Shown in pieces: positions 17,501 through 23,765 of a stretch of DNA of 64,000 nt. This DNA is from DAISJM01 sp036821485. Lineage in GTDB: Bacteria > Verrucomicrobiota > Kiritimatiellia > CAIQIC01 > JAGNIJ01. The stretch is from positions 62,001-126,000 of the forward strand of contig DAISJM010000003.1 of NCBI GenBank assembly GCA_036821485.1, read 5' to 3'. A program made the translations under genes and the position numbers. The notes below the pieces were generated by a model. That model did no database searches, was not told the DNA's origin, and was given only the letters and a program-made list of their open reading frames with translations. Every line of letters starts with the position of its first letter. Within the stretch, counting starts at the first letter, position 1.

Positions 17501-17897
17501 GCGGTTTCCCATCCACCATGCAAACGCGCGCGCGGAAGGGATCGCAACCAAGGAAGACAGCTGCACCACCGGCGTCGAGGTAATCGCGGAGCGGAGTCCA
17601 CGCCTGCATCGGGAGCCGGCTCAGTTCGGGAATGATCAGGATGCGCTGTTCATCGGCCATGCGCGCGAGCGTCTGCGGGAAGTCGGCGGCGGAAAGGTGC
17701 TCGGCCCCGGGGAACATGTGGGAGAGGATGTCCATCGCGATGCGCGCGGCGCGGTTGGACGTGGCGGGCTCGGCCAGGACAATCGCGGAGGACGGCGGCA
17801 CAGCCCGCACGCGATGCTGCTTGCGGTGGCCGCAGGAACACAACAGGAGAAGTACGGCAGCACCGACCCAACACCACGTGCCGTTTTGCCTCAACAT
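14535..17897 (-). CDS. large putative lipoprotein with glycoside-hydrolase-like TIM barrel
   Basis: 1120 residues with a signal and lipobox (LCSC, Cys22). The first ~520 residues contain a segment of Rossmann/GATase-like alternation (RILIIPELSRLPMQAW, GGAAVFLGCDPF) and beta-rich stretches. From ~555 a clan-A-like glycosidase barrel begins with FTLGGRPLFLLGFSYAPP, continues through GVNTIAIAYHDEDEAP and GLWVYLALEDLDP, and includes FAAIQGNELHG. The C-terminal ~200 residues are Ig-like (VARQLVRLELINTGSITWD pattern). This order resembles cell-surface glycosidases of PVC bacteria. The catalytic acid/base and nucleophile could not be assigned, so activity is not claimed. It is divergent from the pseudopilin gene across 141 bp. 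Confidence 0.75.
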   Translation of the reverse strand: MLRQNGTWCWVGAAVLLLLCSCGHRKQHRVRAVPPSSAIVLAEPATSNRAARIAMDILSHMFPGAEHLSAADFPQTLARMADEQRILIIPELSRLPMQAWTPLRDYLDAGGAAVFLGCDPFRARVCMVDGKPQTEQRLKQDLLASARVVDGFSSLLAWQHLNDSGAMRGAVRLAAADQTLPWPGVSVEIRGLTRWDALVLDTIPKGTIREEENTLAFHARGDDRTAQLVVICEERNVGAWYATAPLTSDWQVHTLHAATFRAVGRARPDATFSLARVKKISIGLFVAVSPQEPGDHRFDISEVRLAADPRPPAEATTWPDIPLMSPPCRYYDLRAPEVRPEGADDRFYLGHTRMQSPYPTERGWGGEKGSPARWIPVYTAFSENQRVGGWPASLFIEPRTNGPARRWAWIGMDPDSTARELIEEMVSECVSRLYSGLFLYQAGCDRFTIDPDDTLDVSARWTTNPKYAATLRVAAELIREGESYPARRIVMAPSQPGGPATIHLGRVPDMADGPGNYLIRVSIEDAEESDRVYDFIEQPIKILPATDSSMQGPWISTSGARFTLGGRPLFLLGFSYAPPGLESASPKRMSRWLSPACFDPEQVRRDLAIIEGIGVNTIAIAYHDEDEAPQLRFFLDEATRRGLWVYLALEDLDPMAPDVGKLRRMLDAAGLKDQSRVWAMAVATDARVGRYAERCRFDEAWHSWLLEQYGSVEHAEEVIGRPLWRAGRKITGPSDMELSVDGDYRGAVAVYRRFVDDYASRQLGRVVRTIRDAGCRQLVTLQTGFLGTGSAAGNAYLPLDSSAGAAHFDFAAIQGNELHGATDDFNAAGFLTAYARGMLDGKPVAWLRFGAPVGNPPAPAGLKNQARVCDEMFNLALRSYSASCIGWRYTPGECPEERGDYGVVSPDGEPRPAAETYREFAHRLRIERDVPATWQGREVHRDADARGLSALWNQWKKDYADATAARRLIEVRRAGFGRRTSEVLLRPVGGEAYQAPAAIEGINAEWGRVEVDGKPVDRVPGEPIRVTARQLVRLELINTGSITWDAAQENQPRTVWVALQNPRGGVQLLPVKAARFGEKVWITVTVTDLGHWHLRPQLADAGPFGEAAEIDVAGDADVLP

Positions 17898-18038
17898 TCG
17901 CTGGATAGTGACAGACTTCAGCCCGGCCTCTACGTTGAAAATCGGCGGTTTCGCCTCATCGCGCCGCCGACGTTATTGTCGCTCGAACCTGTAAAAGGGT
18001 ATAGTTTATTCATTGTCATCCCGGAAAGGACAATCGGC

Positions 18039-18719
18039 ATGAAGCACGACGTTACGACACGCGCCCGGCAGGCTTTTACACTGATCGAAATGCTCACGGT
18101 CATTGCGATCATCGCCATTCTCGCGGCCTTCCTGGTGCCGGCGATCAACTCCAGCATCGAGCGCGGCCGCCGCACCTATTGCCAGAACAACATGGGCCAG
18201 CTTGGCAAGGCGCTGAACATGTGGTCCGACGCCAATCGCGAACGCCTGCCCGCCGTGTCCCTGAACGCGCAGTCCTACTGGGATCTCCAACTCCTGCCGT
18301 ATATGAACAATGCCACCAATGTGCTCGTTTGTCCGAGCGATCCCTATACCGGCGGTAGTGGCGGCAACCCTCGGACATACGCCGTCAACGGCGGTACGGA
18401 AACCGCGCCCAAGTTTCCCTTCGGCAACCCCGGCGGCTCACCCTCCGGTCCGCTTCGCTTCGGCGACCTCGATTACAACAAGGGTGACATGATTCTCATC
18501 GGCGAACGTCCGGGCAATAATGCGGGCGACCGCGGACTTGTCGGCGGAGTAAAATTCGCCGCGATGGAGCATGTTGCGGCTCAGGTCCACGAGCGCGGCA
18601 AGGGCGGGAACTACCTCATGTCCAGCATGGCGGTGAAATACATGCGGGCCGACGAAACAGCGTTCGCAACAGCCTTGGGTGCGAAAGGGAATCTCTGGAC
18701 GCTGTACACGGGGGACTGA
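18039..18719 (+). CDS. type IV pilin-like / type II secretion pseudopilin with DUF1559-like C-terminal part
   Basis: 226 residues. Residues 12-35 are the prepilin methylation motif and transmembrane helix: AFTLIEMLTVIAIIAIL, cleaved before Phe, with Glu five residues after cleavage. The rest is soluble: a CQNNMGQLGKALNMWSD helix, LVCPSDPY, and a late MEHVAAQVHERGKGGNYLM segment. This layout is typical of the abundant planctomycete/verrucomicrobial pseudopilins. The ATG at 18039 is set by GGAAAGGA 9-10 bases upstream; longer in-frame starts overlap the divergent gene. No other secretion or pilus gene is nearby, so it is an orphan that would need a prepilin peptidase encoded elsewhere. It is convergent with pdxB, 12 bp apart. 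Confidence 0.88.
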   Translation: MKHDVTTRARQAFTLIEMLTVIAIIAILAAFLVPAINSSIERGRRTYCQNNMGQLGKALNMWSDANRERLPAVSLNAQSYWDLQLLPYMNNATNVLVCPSDPYTGGSGGNPRTYAVNGGTETAPKFPFGNPGGSPSGPLRFGDLDYNKGDMILIGERPGNNAGDRGLVGGVKFAAMEHVAAQVHERGKGGNYLMSSMAVKYMRADETAFATALGAKGNLWTLYTGD

Positions 18720-18731
18720 TCAGGCGGTGTT

Positions 18732-19925
18732 TCACGCGTTTGAGACGTGGAAACCGAGAGCGCGGATTTTCTCGATCAGCGCGTCCCCCGCGTGCTCACA
18801 TGTGACGCGCGTCGCTGCGAACTCGCGCCGTGCCGGATACTCCCGCCGAAGATCGTCGAAGTGCATCGCCCGCGTGGCATCGTCCTGCGCGGATTCCACG
18901 CCGCGCCGCAACGCCAGATCGTCACCCTCAATGTTGTAGGCAACTTTCAGCACTTCCCAGAGGGCGCTTTCATCGCTCTTTCCGCGCGCATCAATGTGGA
19001 TCGAATAGCCCGTTGGGAGGGATCGCTCGTTGGGCTTCCATCGCGGTTCCACTTCAAGAAAATGGCACAGCTCCTTGTACACCGAGACGGTTCCATTGAG
19101 GCGCCCCTCGAAGGAGTATCCCGCGATGTGCGGCGTGCCGAGATCGACGCGCGCCAGCATCGCGGGCGACAGGTACGGCTCATCTTCCCAGACATCCAGC
19201 ACGGCATGCCGGACCACACCGCGCTCCAGCGCCAGCGTGAGGCTCTCCGAATCCATCACCTCCCCGCGCGCGGCGTTGATGAAGAACGAGCCCGCCCGGA
19301 GATGCTCGAAGAAATGGCAGTCCGCCATATGGTAGGTCGGAAACGGTCCGCGTTCCGTCAGCGGCACATGCAGGGACACGATGTCCGACAGTTCCAGCAG
19401 CGGTACGAGTTCGATGTACTCGGGTTCGCCCGTGGTCACCGCCAGCGGCGGATCGTTTCGCAGCACGCGCAGACCGATGGCTTCCGCCTTCTTCGCCACA
19501 CGGCTGCCGACCTCCCCCACCCCGATCACACCCAGCGTGCGTCCGGAGAGAGGCATCGACTGGCGATGTGCCACGCAAAACAGCGCCGCCATCACGTACT
19601 CGGCCACGCTGTTCGCGTTGCAGCCCGGCGCCGCACACCAGGCGATGGGCGCGGTATTCAGGAAATCCATATCCATGTGATCGGTGCCCGCCGTCGCGGT
19701 TCCGACGAAGGATACGCTGGTGCCTTCCAGCAGTTCGGCGGTGATGGGAGTCTTGGAGCGGACGATCAGCGCATCGGCATGTTGCACTTCCGCGCGAGTG
19801 ATCAACCGGTCGGGAACAACGGTGACATTTCCGATCGTGCGGAAAGCCTCCTGACCGAACAATACGCTGGCCGCGCAGACGATTCTCACGGGCTTGATTC
19901 TGAAACGCAGCCGGGGTTTGAACAA
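18732..19925 (-). CDS. pdxB: erythronate-4-phosphate dehydrogenase (PdxB-like)
   Basis: 397 residues of the D-2-hydroxyacid dehydrogenase superfamily, resembling PdxB. That enzyme oxidises 4-phosphoerythronate in the DXP-dependent pyridoxal phosphate pathway. Visible features are VGTATAGTDHMD (substrate domain), the NAD-binding GVIGVGEVGSRVAKKAEAIG, NAARGEVMD, the catalytic Glu region DVWEDEP, and PHIAGYSFEGR with the catalytic His. The PdxB-specific C-terminal dimerisation region is present, so length and order fit PdxB better than phosphoglycerate dehydrogenase. The ATG at 19925 lacks a clear ribosome site; an in-frame GTG at 19889 (giving MRIVCAASV) is an equally plausible start. Confidence 0.85.
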   Translation of the reverse strand: MFKPRLRFRIKPVRIVCAASVLFGQEAFRTIGNVTVVPDRLITRAEVQHADALIVRSKTPITAELLEGTSVSFVGTATAGTDHMDMDFLNTAPIAWCAAPGCNANSVAEYVMAALFCVAHRQSMPLSGRTLGVIGVGEVGSRVAKKAEAIGLRVLRNDPPLAVTTGEPEYIELVPLLELSDIVSLHVPLTERGPFPTYHMADCHFFEHLRAGSFFINAARGEVMDSESLTLALERGVVRHAVLDVWEDEPYLSPAMLARVDLGTPHIAGYSFEGRLNGTVSVYKELCHFLEVEPRWKPNERSLPTGYSIHIDARGKSDESALWEVLKVAYNIEGDDLALRRGVESAQDDATRAMHFDDLRREYPARREFAATRVTCEHAGDALIEKIRALGFHVSNA

Positions 19926-20330
19926 GCCGGAAAATGAGGAGAAACCTGAGAGCTGAGCGAAAGAGAGTCAGCCACGAAGAGGCACAAGGGGCACAGGTAG
20001 GGACGGTTCGCCGAACCGTCCGCACAGAATCGCCCCTGCCGACAAGATGAGCCCACAGATCACACAGATCGACGCAGATGCTGAGCCACAAAAAGGCACA
20101 AGACGCGCAAGAAATATCTGCCCACGAAAAACACGAATGCACGCGAAAAGGAGAGATTCGTTATTGGCTATTGGAGATTGAGAAGAGGTCGAAGGTCAAG
20201 CGACCAGAGATCAGAGACGGGAAGAAGAACGGGACGGTGCACGAGAAAGTACGAACGATCGCGAAAGAGAATTCACATCAGAAGACGTTCATTTGTCATT
20301 TGTAGATCTGACCCCGGCGGGGCCTATCTA
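19926..20330. repeat. non-coding stretch of dispersed repeat fragments
   Basis: About 400 bp without a credible gene. It holds a REP palindrome (19997-20021) and several purine-rich phrases that recur in variants, such as agccacgaagaggcacaa, agccacaaaaaggcacaa, and gcccacgaaaaacacgaa. Such phrases are usually dispersed, non-coding repeats. The only ORF (20078-20305, plus) is a translation of these phrases. The segment separates pdxB from the integron cassette array and may mark the edge of an insertion. Confidence 0.6.
19997..20021 (+). repeat. REP palindrome, type B
   Basis: GTAG followed by a perfect hairpin: GGACGGTTC, loop GCC, GAACCGTCC. It matches the type B arms flanking the RAYT gene at 35.7-36.2 kb. 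Confidence 0.88.
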
Positions 20331-20394
20331 CTAACGTTACGCGTGAGGCTGAGGCGACCTCGGGTCGCCGATAGCCTGAAAGCGCTGGTTCGGC
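20331..20394 (-). other. attC recombination site of cassette c
   Basis: On the minus strand it runs from GCCGAAC (20394-20388) to GTTAG (20335-20331). Partly complementary inner arms are AGGCT and AGCCT, and the strong terminal hairpin is GGCGACC/GGTCGCC (20353-20369). It overlaps the last codons and stop of the cassette c gene, a common arrangement. The right core departs from the consensus, as expected at the end of an array. Confidence 0.75.
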
Positions 20395-20660
20395 ATCATC
20401 TTCTCCAAGCTATTCATAATCCCGACCAACAGCGCGGACCAGAGAACAAGGAACACTGCGATGTTCACAACGTGAAACCACAGGACATCCATGCTCATTG
20501 TCTTGGTGATATGGATGGTGAAGCCTCCAAGGGATCGCTCCAAATCCCAGAGTTCCTCTCGGTTGAATCTGGCGAGCAGTGGCCCATATGCCATGTGGAA
20601 GCTCAGGGTGCCGACCATCGCCCAGAGCGCGGTTACGAGTGTTCTGAGTATGTCTCTCAT
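20337..20660 (-). CDS. cassette c protein: small membrane protein, unknown
   Basis: 107 residues with two predicted membrane segments (about 7-28, LVTALWAMVGTLSFHMAYG, and 62-85, VVNIAVFLVLWSALLVGIM) and a charged loop between them (RFNREELWDLERSLGG). No family was recognised. The ATG lies 19 bases inside the cassette start, with only a weak AGAG ribosome site. The final residues (GDPRSPQPHA) are encoded by the attC, suggesting that the reading frame was extended into it. Cassette-encoded small membrane proteins are common and mostly uncharacterised. Expression would need read-through from an upstream promoter. Confidence 0.72.
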   Translation of the reverse strand: MRDILRTLVTALWAMVGTLSFHMAYGPLLARFNREELWDLERSLGGFTIHITKTMSMDVLWFHVVNIAVFLVLWSALLVGIMNSLEKMMPNQRFQAIGDPRSPQPHA

Positions 20661-20673
20661 GTGTTCTCTGTTT

Positions 20674-20774
20674 GCCGAACGTCAGCTTCACCCGGCGCGA
20701 TGCCCGCCCCGGAGTTTATCATAATTCTTTCTGCCGCTCCGGGCTTCGCGTACGCGGTGAAGCCGGTTGTTGGC
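20674..20774 (-). other. attC recombination site of cassette b
   Basis: About 101 bp. On the minus strand it begins GCCAAC (20774-20769) and ends GTTCGGC (20680-20674). Inner arms GGCTTCACC and GGGTGAAGC pair with an offset, and a second stem (AGCCCGGAG with CTCCGGGGC) extends the fold. The mismatch between outer cores (GCCAAC versus GTTCGGC) is expected, since the right half comes from cassette c. Confidence 0.83.
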
Positions 20775-20782
20775 CCGGTTTG

Positions 20783-21580
20783 TCAAGGCAACGCCTGTAC
20801 TAGGTCGGAGAATGCCTTCTCGATGTTTCCTCTTGGGAAGGGAATGTGTTCATAGTCGTTTCCGATGATTCCCCGATTCGAGGCTGAAGCATCTTGCGCC
20901 AAGACGACAATGTACTTACCCAATGCCTTGGCAAAAGCAGCCTCGCTCAACACCCATGTGTGGTCGCCAGGCGTTAGTAGACAGAGGAAGATGTCTTGCC
21001 CTCTAATTCGATCTGACACCTTGCTTGGGATATCCCGTGTTTCATAGCCTTCACCCTCAGAGATCGAAAACCCGAGCCTGATGAGAAAGAGGTTCAGTAT
21101 ATGCGCTGCTCCGCGTCCTTCATCGTCAAATCTATGGGCGAGGAAAACTGTTCTTTTGAGTTTGTAGCGGTCCAGAGACGGTGACTTATGAGCTGGAGGG
21201 TTCCATGCGCCGAAGGTGTCTCGTGCTTTCTCGTGAATGGCAGCAATCAGGTTAATATCCTTCGACTCGACTGTGACCTCAAGTCCCGAGTCGCGCACTT
21301 CAATGGCGCACATGAATTTCGGCGCAGTTGAGTGTTTCCAGTGCGAATGGGTCCAGATTGGCAGTGGTCGGGGATAGATTCGCAGAGACTTGAGGAATTC
21401 ATCGAAATCGTCTGCGCGAAGACTACGGGTTGAGTCTACGTTAAGGGTGTATCGGATGTTCTCGCAACACCCGATGTCTTCTTCATATTGTGATTGAAGA
21501 AAGTGGTCCCGAAGGCGTTCGAATGACTGGGGTATGTCAAGGTTGCTGGGGTATGCTGCGTACTTTCTGCTGTCGTTCAT
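20783..21580 (-). CDS. cassette b protein: TIR-like domain protein, candidate defence effector
   Basis: 265 residues. The N-terminal ~140 residues are not recognised. Residues ~143-260 look like a TIR/TIR-like nucleotide-binding fold. The strand TVFLAHRFDDEG leads, followed by a helix ending RLGFSISEGEGYET, then VSDRIRGQDIFLCLLTPGDHTWVLSEAAFAKAL, then YIVVLAQDAS. The W-x-x-x-E pattern puts Glu213 where the catalytic glutamate of TIR NADases falls; this is an alignment by eye. GAGGAG seven bases before the ATG is a good ribosome site, unlike the other cassettes. TIR proteins in bacteria often act in anti-phage defence by depleting NAD+, and cassettes are known to carry defence genes. The defence role is inference; a plain nucleotide-binding role is also possible. 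Confidence 0.75.
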   Translation of the reverse strand: MNDSRKYAAYPSNLDIPQSFERLRDHFLQSQYEEDIGCCENIRYTLNVDSTRSLRADDFDEFLKSLRIYPRPLPIWTHSHWKHSTAPKFMCAIEVRDSGLEVTVESKDINLIAAIHEKARDTFGAWNPPAHKSPSLDRYKLKRTVFLAHRFDDEGRGAAHILNLFLIRLGFSISEGEGYETRDIPSKVSDRIRGQDIFLCLLTPGDHTWVLSEAAFAKALGKYIVVLAQDASASNRGIIGNDYEHIPFPRGNIEKAFSDLVQALP

Positions 21581-21601
21581 TTCATATCTCCTCTTTCATG
21601 G

Positions 21602-21670
21602 GCCAACGTTACGGGTGAGCGGACGTCGCGCCCGCCGCGGGTGCGACGTACGCTCCACCCGCTGGTTGGC
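21602..21670 (-). other. attC recombination site of cassette a
   Basis: 69 bp and the best-formed site. Outer cores are GCCAAC and GTTGGC. Inner arms CGGGTGAGCG and CGCTCCACCCG pair with one extrahelical base, and inner stem ACGTCGC pairs with GCGACGT. The unpaired base within an otherwise long imperfect hairpin is the hallmark of folded single-stranded attC. Confidence 0.87.
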
Positions 21671-21677
21671 TTGTCTT

Positions 21678-22166
21678 TCATTTACTCGGTTCAGCACTGA
21701 AGACCTGTTGCTTGCCTGTGACTCGAGCAGTACGGACCCCCATTCGCAGGTAGCTGTATTTGTAGACGCCCGTCCATTGTCCGTTGATCTGTGACTCGAG
21801 CCTGAACGATCCGAACAGTAGCCCTTTGCGATGTGTGATTCGGGTTGGATGTGAGATGACCTTGAACACGCATTCCTTCATGTAATCAAACACTGGGCGT
21901 GCACCTTCTTCGCCACGATAGGATTCAAATGGAACGTACCAGAAGATCGTGTCTGTTTGCGATTTGTCCTGCATTCTGGGTTTGGCGCACAGGGAACCTT
22001 CGCCTGATCCGTAACAGTAGAGTTCAAAATCGTAGTCACTCGATTGCGACATTGGCATGGTGACGAGTTCATACTCTGAGTGTGTCGAGCATTGGAGTGC
22101 TTGAGCGGGAAGTCGCTCCCGCACCGCTTGGACCACCTCGTCAGCCATTTCCTTTGCGGTCATCAT
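21678..22166 (-). CDS. cassette a protein, unknown function
   Basis: 162 residues, no signal peptide or membrane segment. The N-terminal part is helical (MTAKEMADEVVQAVRERLP). The rest looks beta-rich: DYDFELYCYGSGEGS, DTIFWYVPFESYRGEEG, and GLLFGSFRLESQINGQW. No family was recognised. The start has two tandem ATGs behind GAGAAG. It is the first gene of the array in the transcribed direction, 11-15 bases after the cassette boundary, so it would be nearest to any array promoter. Confidence 0.72.
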   Translation of the reverse strand: MMTAKEMADEVVQAVRERLPAQALQCSTHSEYELVTMPMSQSSDYDFELYCYGSGEGSLCAKPRMQDKSQTDTIFWYVPFESYRGEEGARPVFDYMKECVFKVISHPTRITHRKGLLFGSFRLESQINGQWTGVYKYSYLRMGVRTARVTGKQQVFSAEPSK

Positions 22167-22176
22167 ATCTTCTCAA

Positions 22177-22182
22177 GCCAAC
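22177..22182 (-). other. isolated integron core site (attI-like or remnant attC end)
   Basis: GTTGGC on the minus strand immediately before cassette a. Upstream sequence shows no matching GCCAAC arm within ~100 bases, so this is not a full attC. It could be the attI insertion point or the right end of a decayed attC. Cassette a would have been cut between G (22182) and T (22181). Confidence 0.55.
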
Positions 22183-22656
22183 AGTATCTTATGCCTCATT
22201 ACAGGTTTTGACTGAGAGTGCAGAATGGGTGATATGCCTCAGATGGGGGCAACAGGGGTTTGGAGCAAAAACAGCGCGCCCAGCTACGATGTCCGGAGGA
22301 CTGTCCGGAGTTCAATAGTCACCCCCCCTCGTGGCCACCAATTATGGCGAATGCGGGGCCGGAGGCCAAGGCGGAAGGGGCGGGAAGAACCCGAAGGCCG
22401 AAGGAAGGGGATGAAGAGTCCGAGTGATTTTGCCACAAAAAAAAGCTCAAGAAGCGCCGGAAGAGAGCGGGAGAATCGCATCAAAGGAATTTGACGGGAT
22501 TAACAGGATGGACAGGATTCCGATCCGGTTGATCCTGTAGATCCTGTCTGATTCATTCTCCAGGAAGGTTAGCGACGCAAACGAAGGTCCGGAGATGGCC
22601 TCTTCCTCTTTGTGCCTCTGTGCCTTTGCCCCTCTGCCACTTATATTCACCCGTCT
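22183..22656. repeat. non-coding stretch with palindromic and G-rich repeat fragments
   Basis: About 475 bp with no credible gene. From 22496 to 22548 lies a dispersed-type palindrome, with GACAGGAT (22511-22518) paired with ATCCTGTC (22541-22548) and further tandem taacaggat/atcctgta phrases. At 22592-22640 is a cctctttgtgcctctgtgcct phrase of the same kind as the repeats before the cassette array. No integrase fragment was seen. These repeats bracket the array on its upstream side. Confidence 0.6.
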
Positions 22657-23763
22657 TCAGCCGAATCGCTGGAGGACCCAGTTGAATTCTTCGGCGATGC
22701 AGCGGATCACGTCGTCTTTCAGGCCGAGGTCCGGCGGCAGCACATCGAACGTGTAGGTTTCGATTTCGAGGTGTTCGCACACGCCGTCGCGCAGCAGATG
22801 GAAGAATTCCGGGGTGAGCGTGGCCGCCGTTGACCGCCGAGTCGCGTCTCCTTCAAAGAACAGCGGCACGTGGAAATGCGTTCGGAAGGTCCGAGGTAGG
22901 GCCCGCTCTCCGAGCGGGCCGTCTGAGGGCAGATCGTTCCACCCCGTGAGCGAGCCATCCGCTCGGCGCAGTTTCGTCTGATGCAGGTACACTTCGTCGC
23001 GGAATGGTTCCAGCGCATCGAGCCGGTCGGTTTCGATTGCCGCGCTGAGTTGAATCTTCGCCACGCGGACGCCCGCGTCGAGATAGCGTTTCAGCGAGGC
23101 GGTCACGTCCTCAAACTGAACCGCGACATGGCACGTGTCGAAGCAGACGCCGATGTGCTGTCGCGCGGTGTCGGAGAATTGCTCCGTCAGGAAGCGGATC
23201 GTCTCTTCGGTTGTCTCGAGGAAACAGCTGGGCTCCGGCTCAAGCGCGAGGCAGATGTTCCCTCCGGCGAGGCGATCGGCGCAGGCGCTCAGATTGGCGA
23301 CGGCGGCTTTCAGGTCGGATTCATTGGCGATCCACGGGCGGAATGAAACGGGCACGGTGCTGACGCTTCCGCTCACGCCATCGGGCAAGAGGTCGGCGAG
23401 AATGTCAGCCAGGAGCAACGTGTACTCGCGCCGCTCCGGTGTGCGCCAATCCGGCGCGTAGACATTTTCCTTCACGCGCGCGCCGTGGAATTGGCCGTAC
23501 GGAAAACCGTTGATGGTGAATGCGTAGAGCCCGTGATCGTCGAGAAACTTCCGGACATCGGTCCGCCGGTTCTTCGCGGCGAGCGAATCCGCGGCGTGGC
23601 GGCTGAGGCGGAGGCCAAGGCCAAACGGCCGATCCGGCGCGATGAGATCCTTCACCTTCAGCGCCTTCTGCTGGATCGCGGTGAACTGCTCCGCCCACGT
23701 CTCGCCGGGATGAATATTCAGGCAGTAGGTCAGATGAACAGGCGGCTGGTGCTGAATCTGCAT
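22657..23763 (-). CDS. eboE: EboE-like TIM-barrel protein (xylose-isomerase/AP-endonuclease-2 fold)
   Basis: 368 residues starting MQIQHQPPVHLTYCLNIHPGETW, the typical opening of EboE proteins of the ebo metabolite-trafficking cluster. The core has GLGLRLSRHAAD, ICLALEPEPSCFLE and IGVCFDTCHVAVQFED, consistent with metal-binding acids and His of the sugar-phosphate isomerase fold. In cyanobacteria ebo genes help move a scytonemin precursor to the periplasm; elsewhere the substrate is unknown. It starts 2 bp after eboD. Residues 282-290 (GPLGERALP) are encoded by a complete REP element (22896-22920), an in-frame insertion in a loop. Longer in-frame starts run into eboD and are rejected. Confidence 0.87.
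   Translation of the reverse strand: MQIQHQPPVHLTYCLNIHPGETWAEQFTAIQQKALKVKDLIAPDRPFGLGLRLSRHAADSLAAKNRRTDVRKFLDDHGLYAFTINGFPYGQFHGARVKENVYAPDWRTPERREYTLLLADILADLLPDGVSGSVSTVPVSFRPWIANESDLKAAVANLSACADRLAGGNICLALEPEPSCFLETTEETIRFLTEQFSDTARQHIGVCFDTCHVAVQFEDVTASLKRYLDAGVRVAKIQLSAAIETDRLDALEPFRDEVYLHQTKLRRADGSLTGWNDLPSDGPLGERALPRTFRTHFHVPLFFEGDATRRSTAATLTPEFFHLLRDGVCEHLEIETYTFDVLPPDLGLKDDVIRCIAEEFNWVLQRFG
22896..22920 (+). repeat. REP palindrome, type A, inside eboE
   Basis: GTAG, then GGCCCGCTC, loop TCC, GAGCGGGCC: a perfect stem. It lies wholly within the eboE reading frame, on the opposite strand. Confidence 0.9.
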
Positions 23764-23765
23764 GA

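Larger units (their letters stand above)
20335..22181 (-). mobile_element. integron gene-cassette array, three cassettes, no integrase visible (CALIN-like)
   Basis: Three minus-strand ORFs are each followed by an attC-like site. Predicted cassettes, in transcription order, are a (22181-21607), b (21606-20680) and c (20679-20335), cut at G^TT in each core site. The decisive internal test is that the left core of each attC is complementary to the first bases of its own cassette, not of the next one. Cassettes a and b start TTGGC and their attCs begin GCCAAC; cassette c starts TTCGGC and its attC begins GCCGAAC. This is what site-specific cassette integration predicts. No tyrosine recombinase of IntI type is encoded from 19.9 to 22.7 kb, so the array is either a CALIN or separated from its integrase. 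Confidence 0.87.

Noticed and set aside
20078..20305. 75-codon plus-strand ORF before the cassette array
   Set aside because: Its translation (SHKKAQDAQE, HEKHECTRK) is that of the dispersed repeats; no ribosome site, no homologue expected.
22225..22494. 89-codon plus-strand ORF upstream of the cassette array, considered as intI remnant
   Set aside because: Translation is Arg/Gly-rich without tyrosine-recombinase motifs, and it spans repeat sequence.
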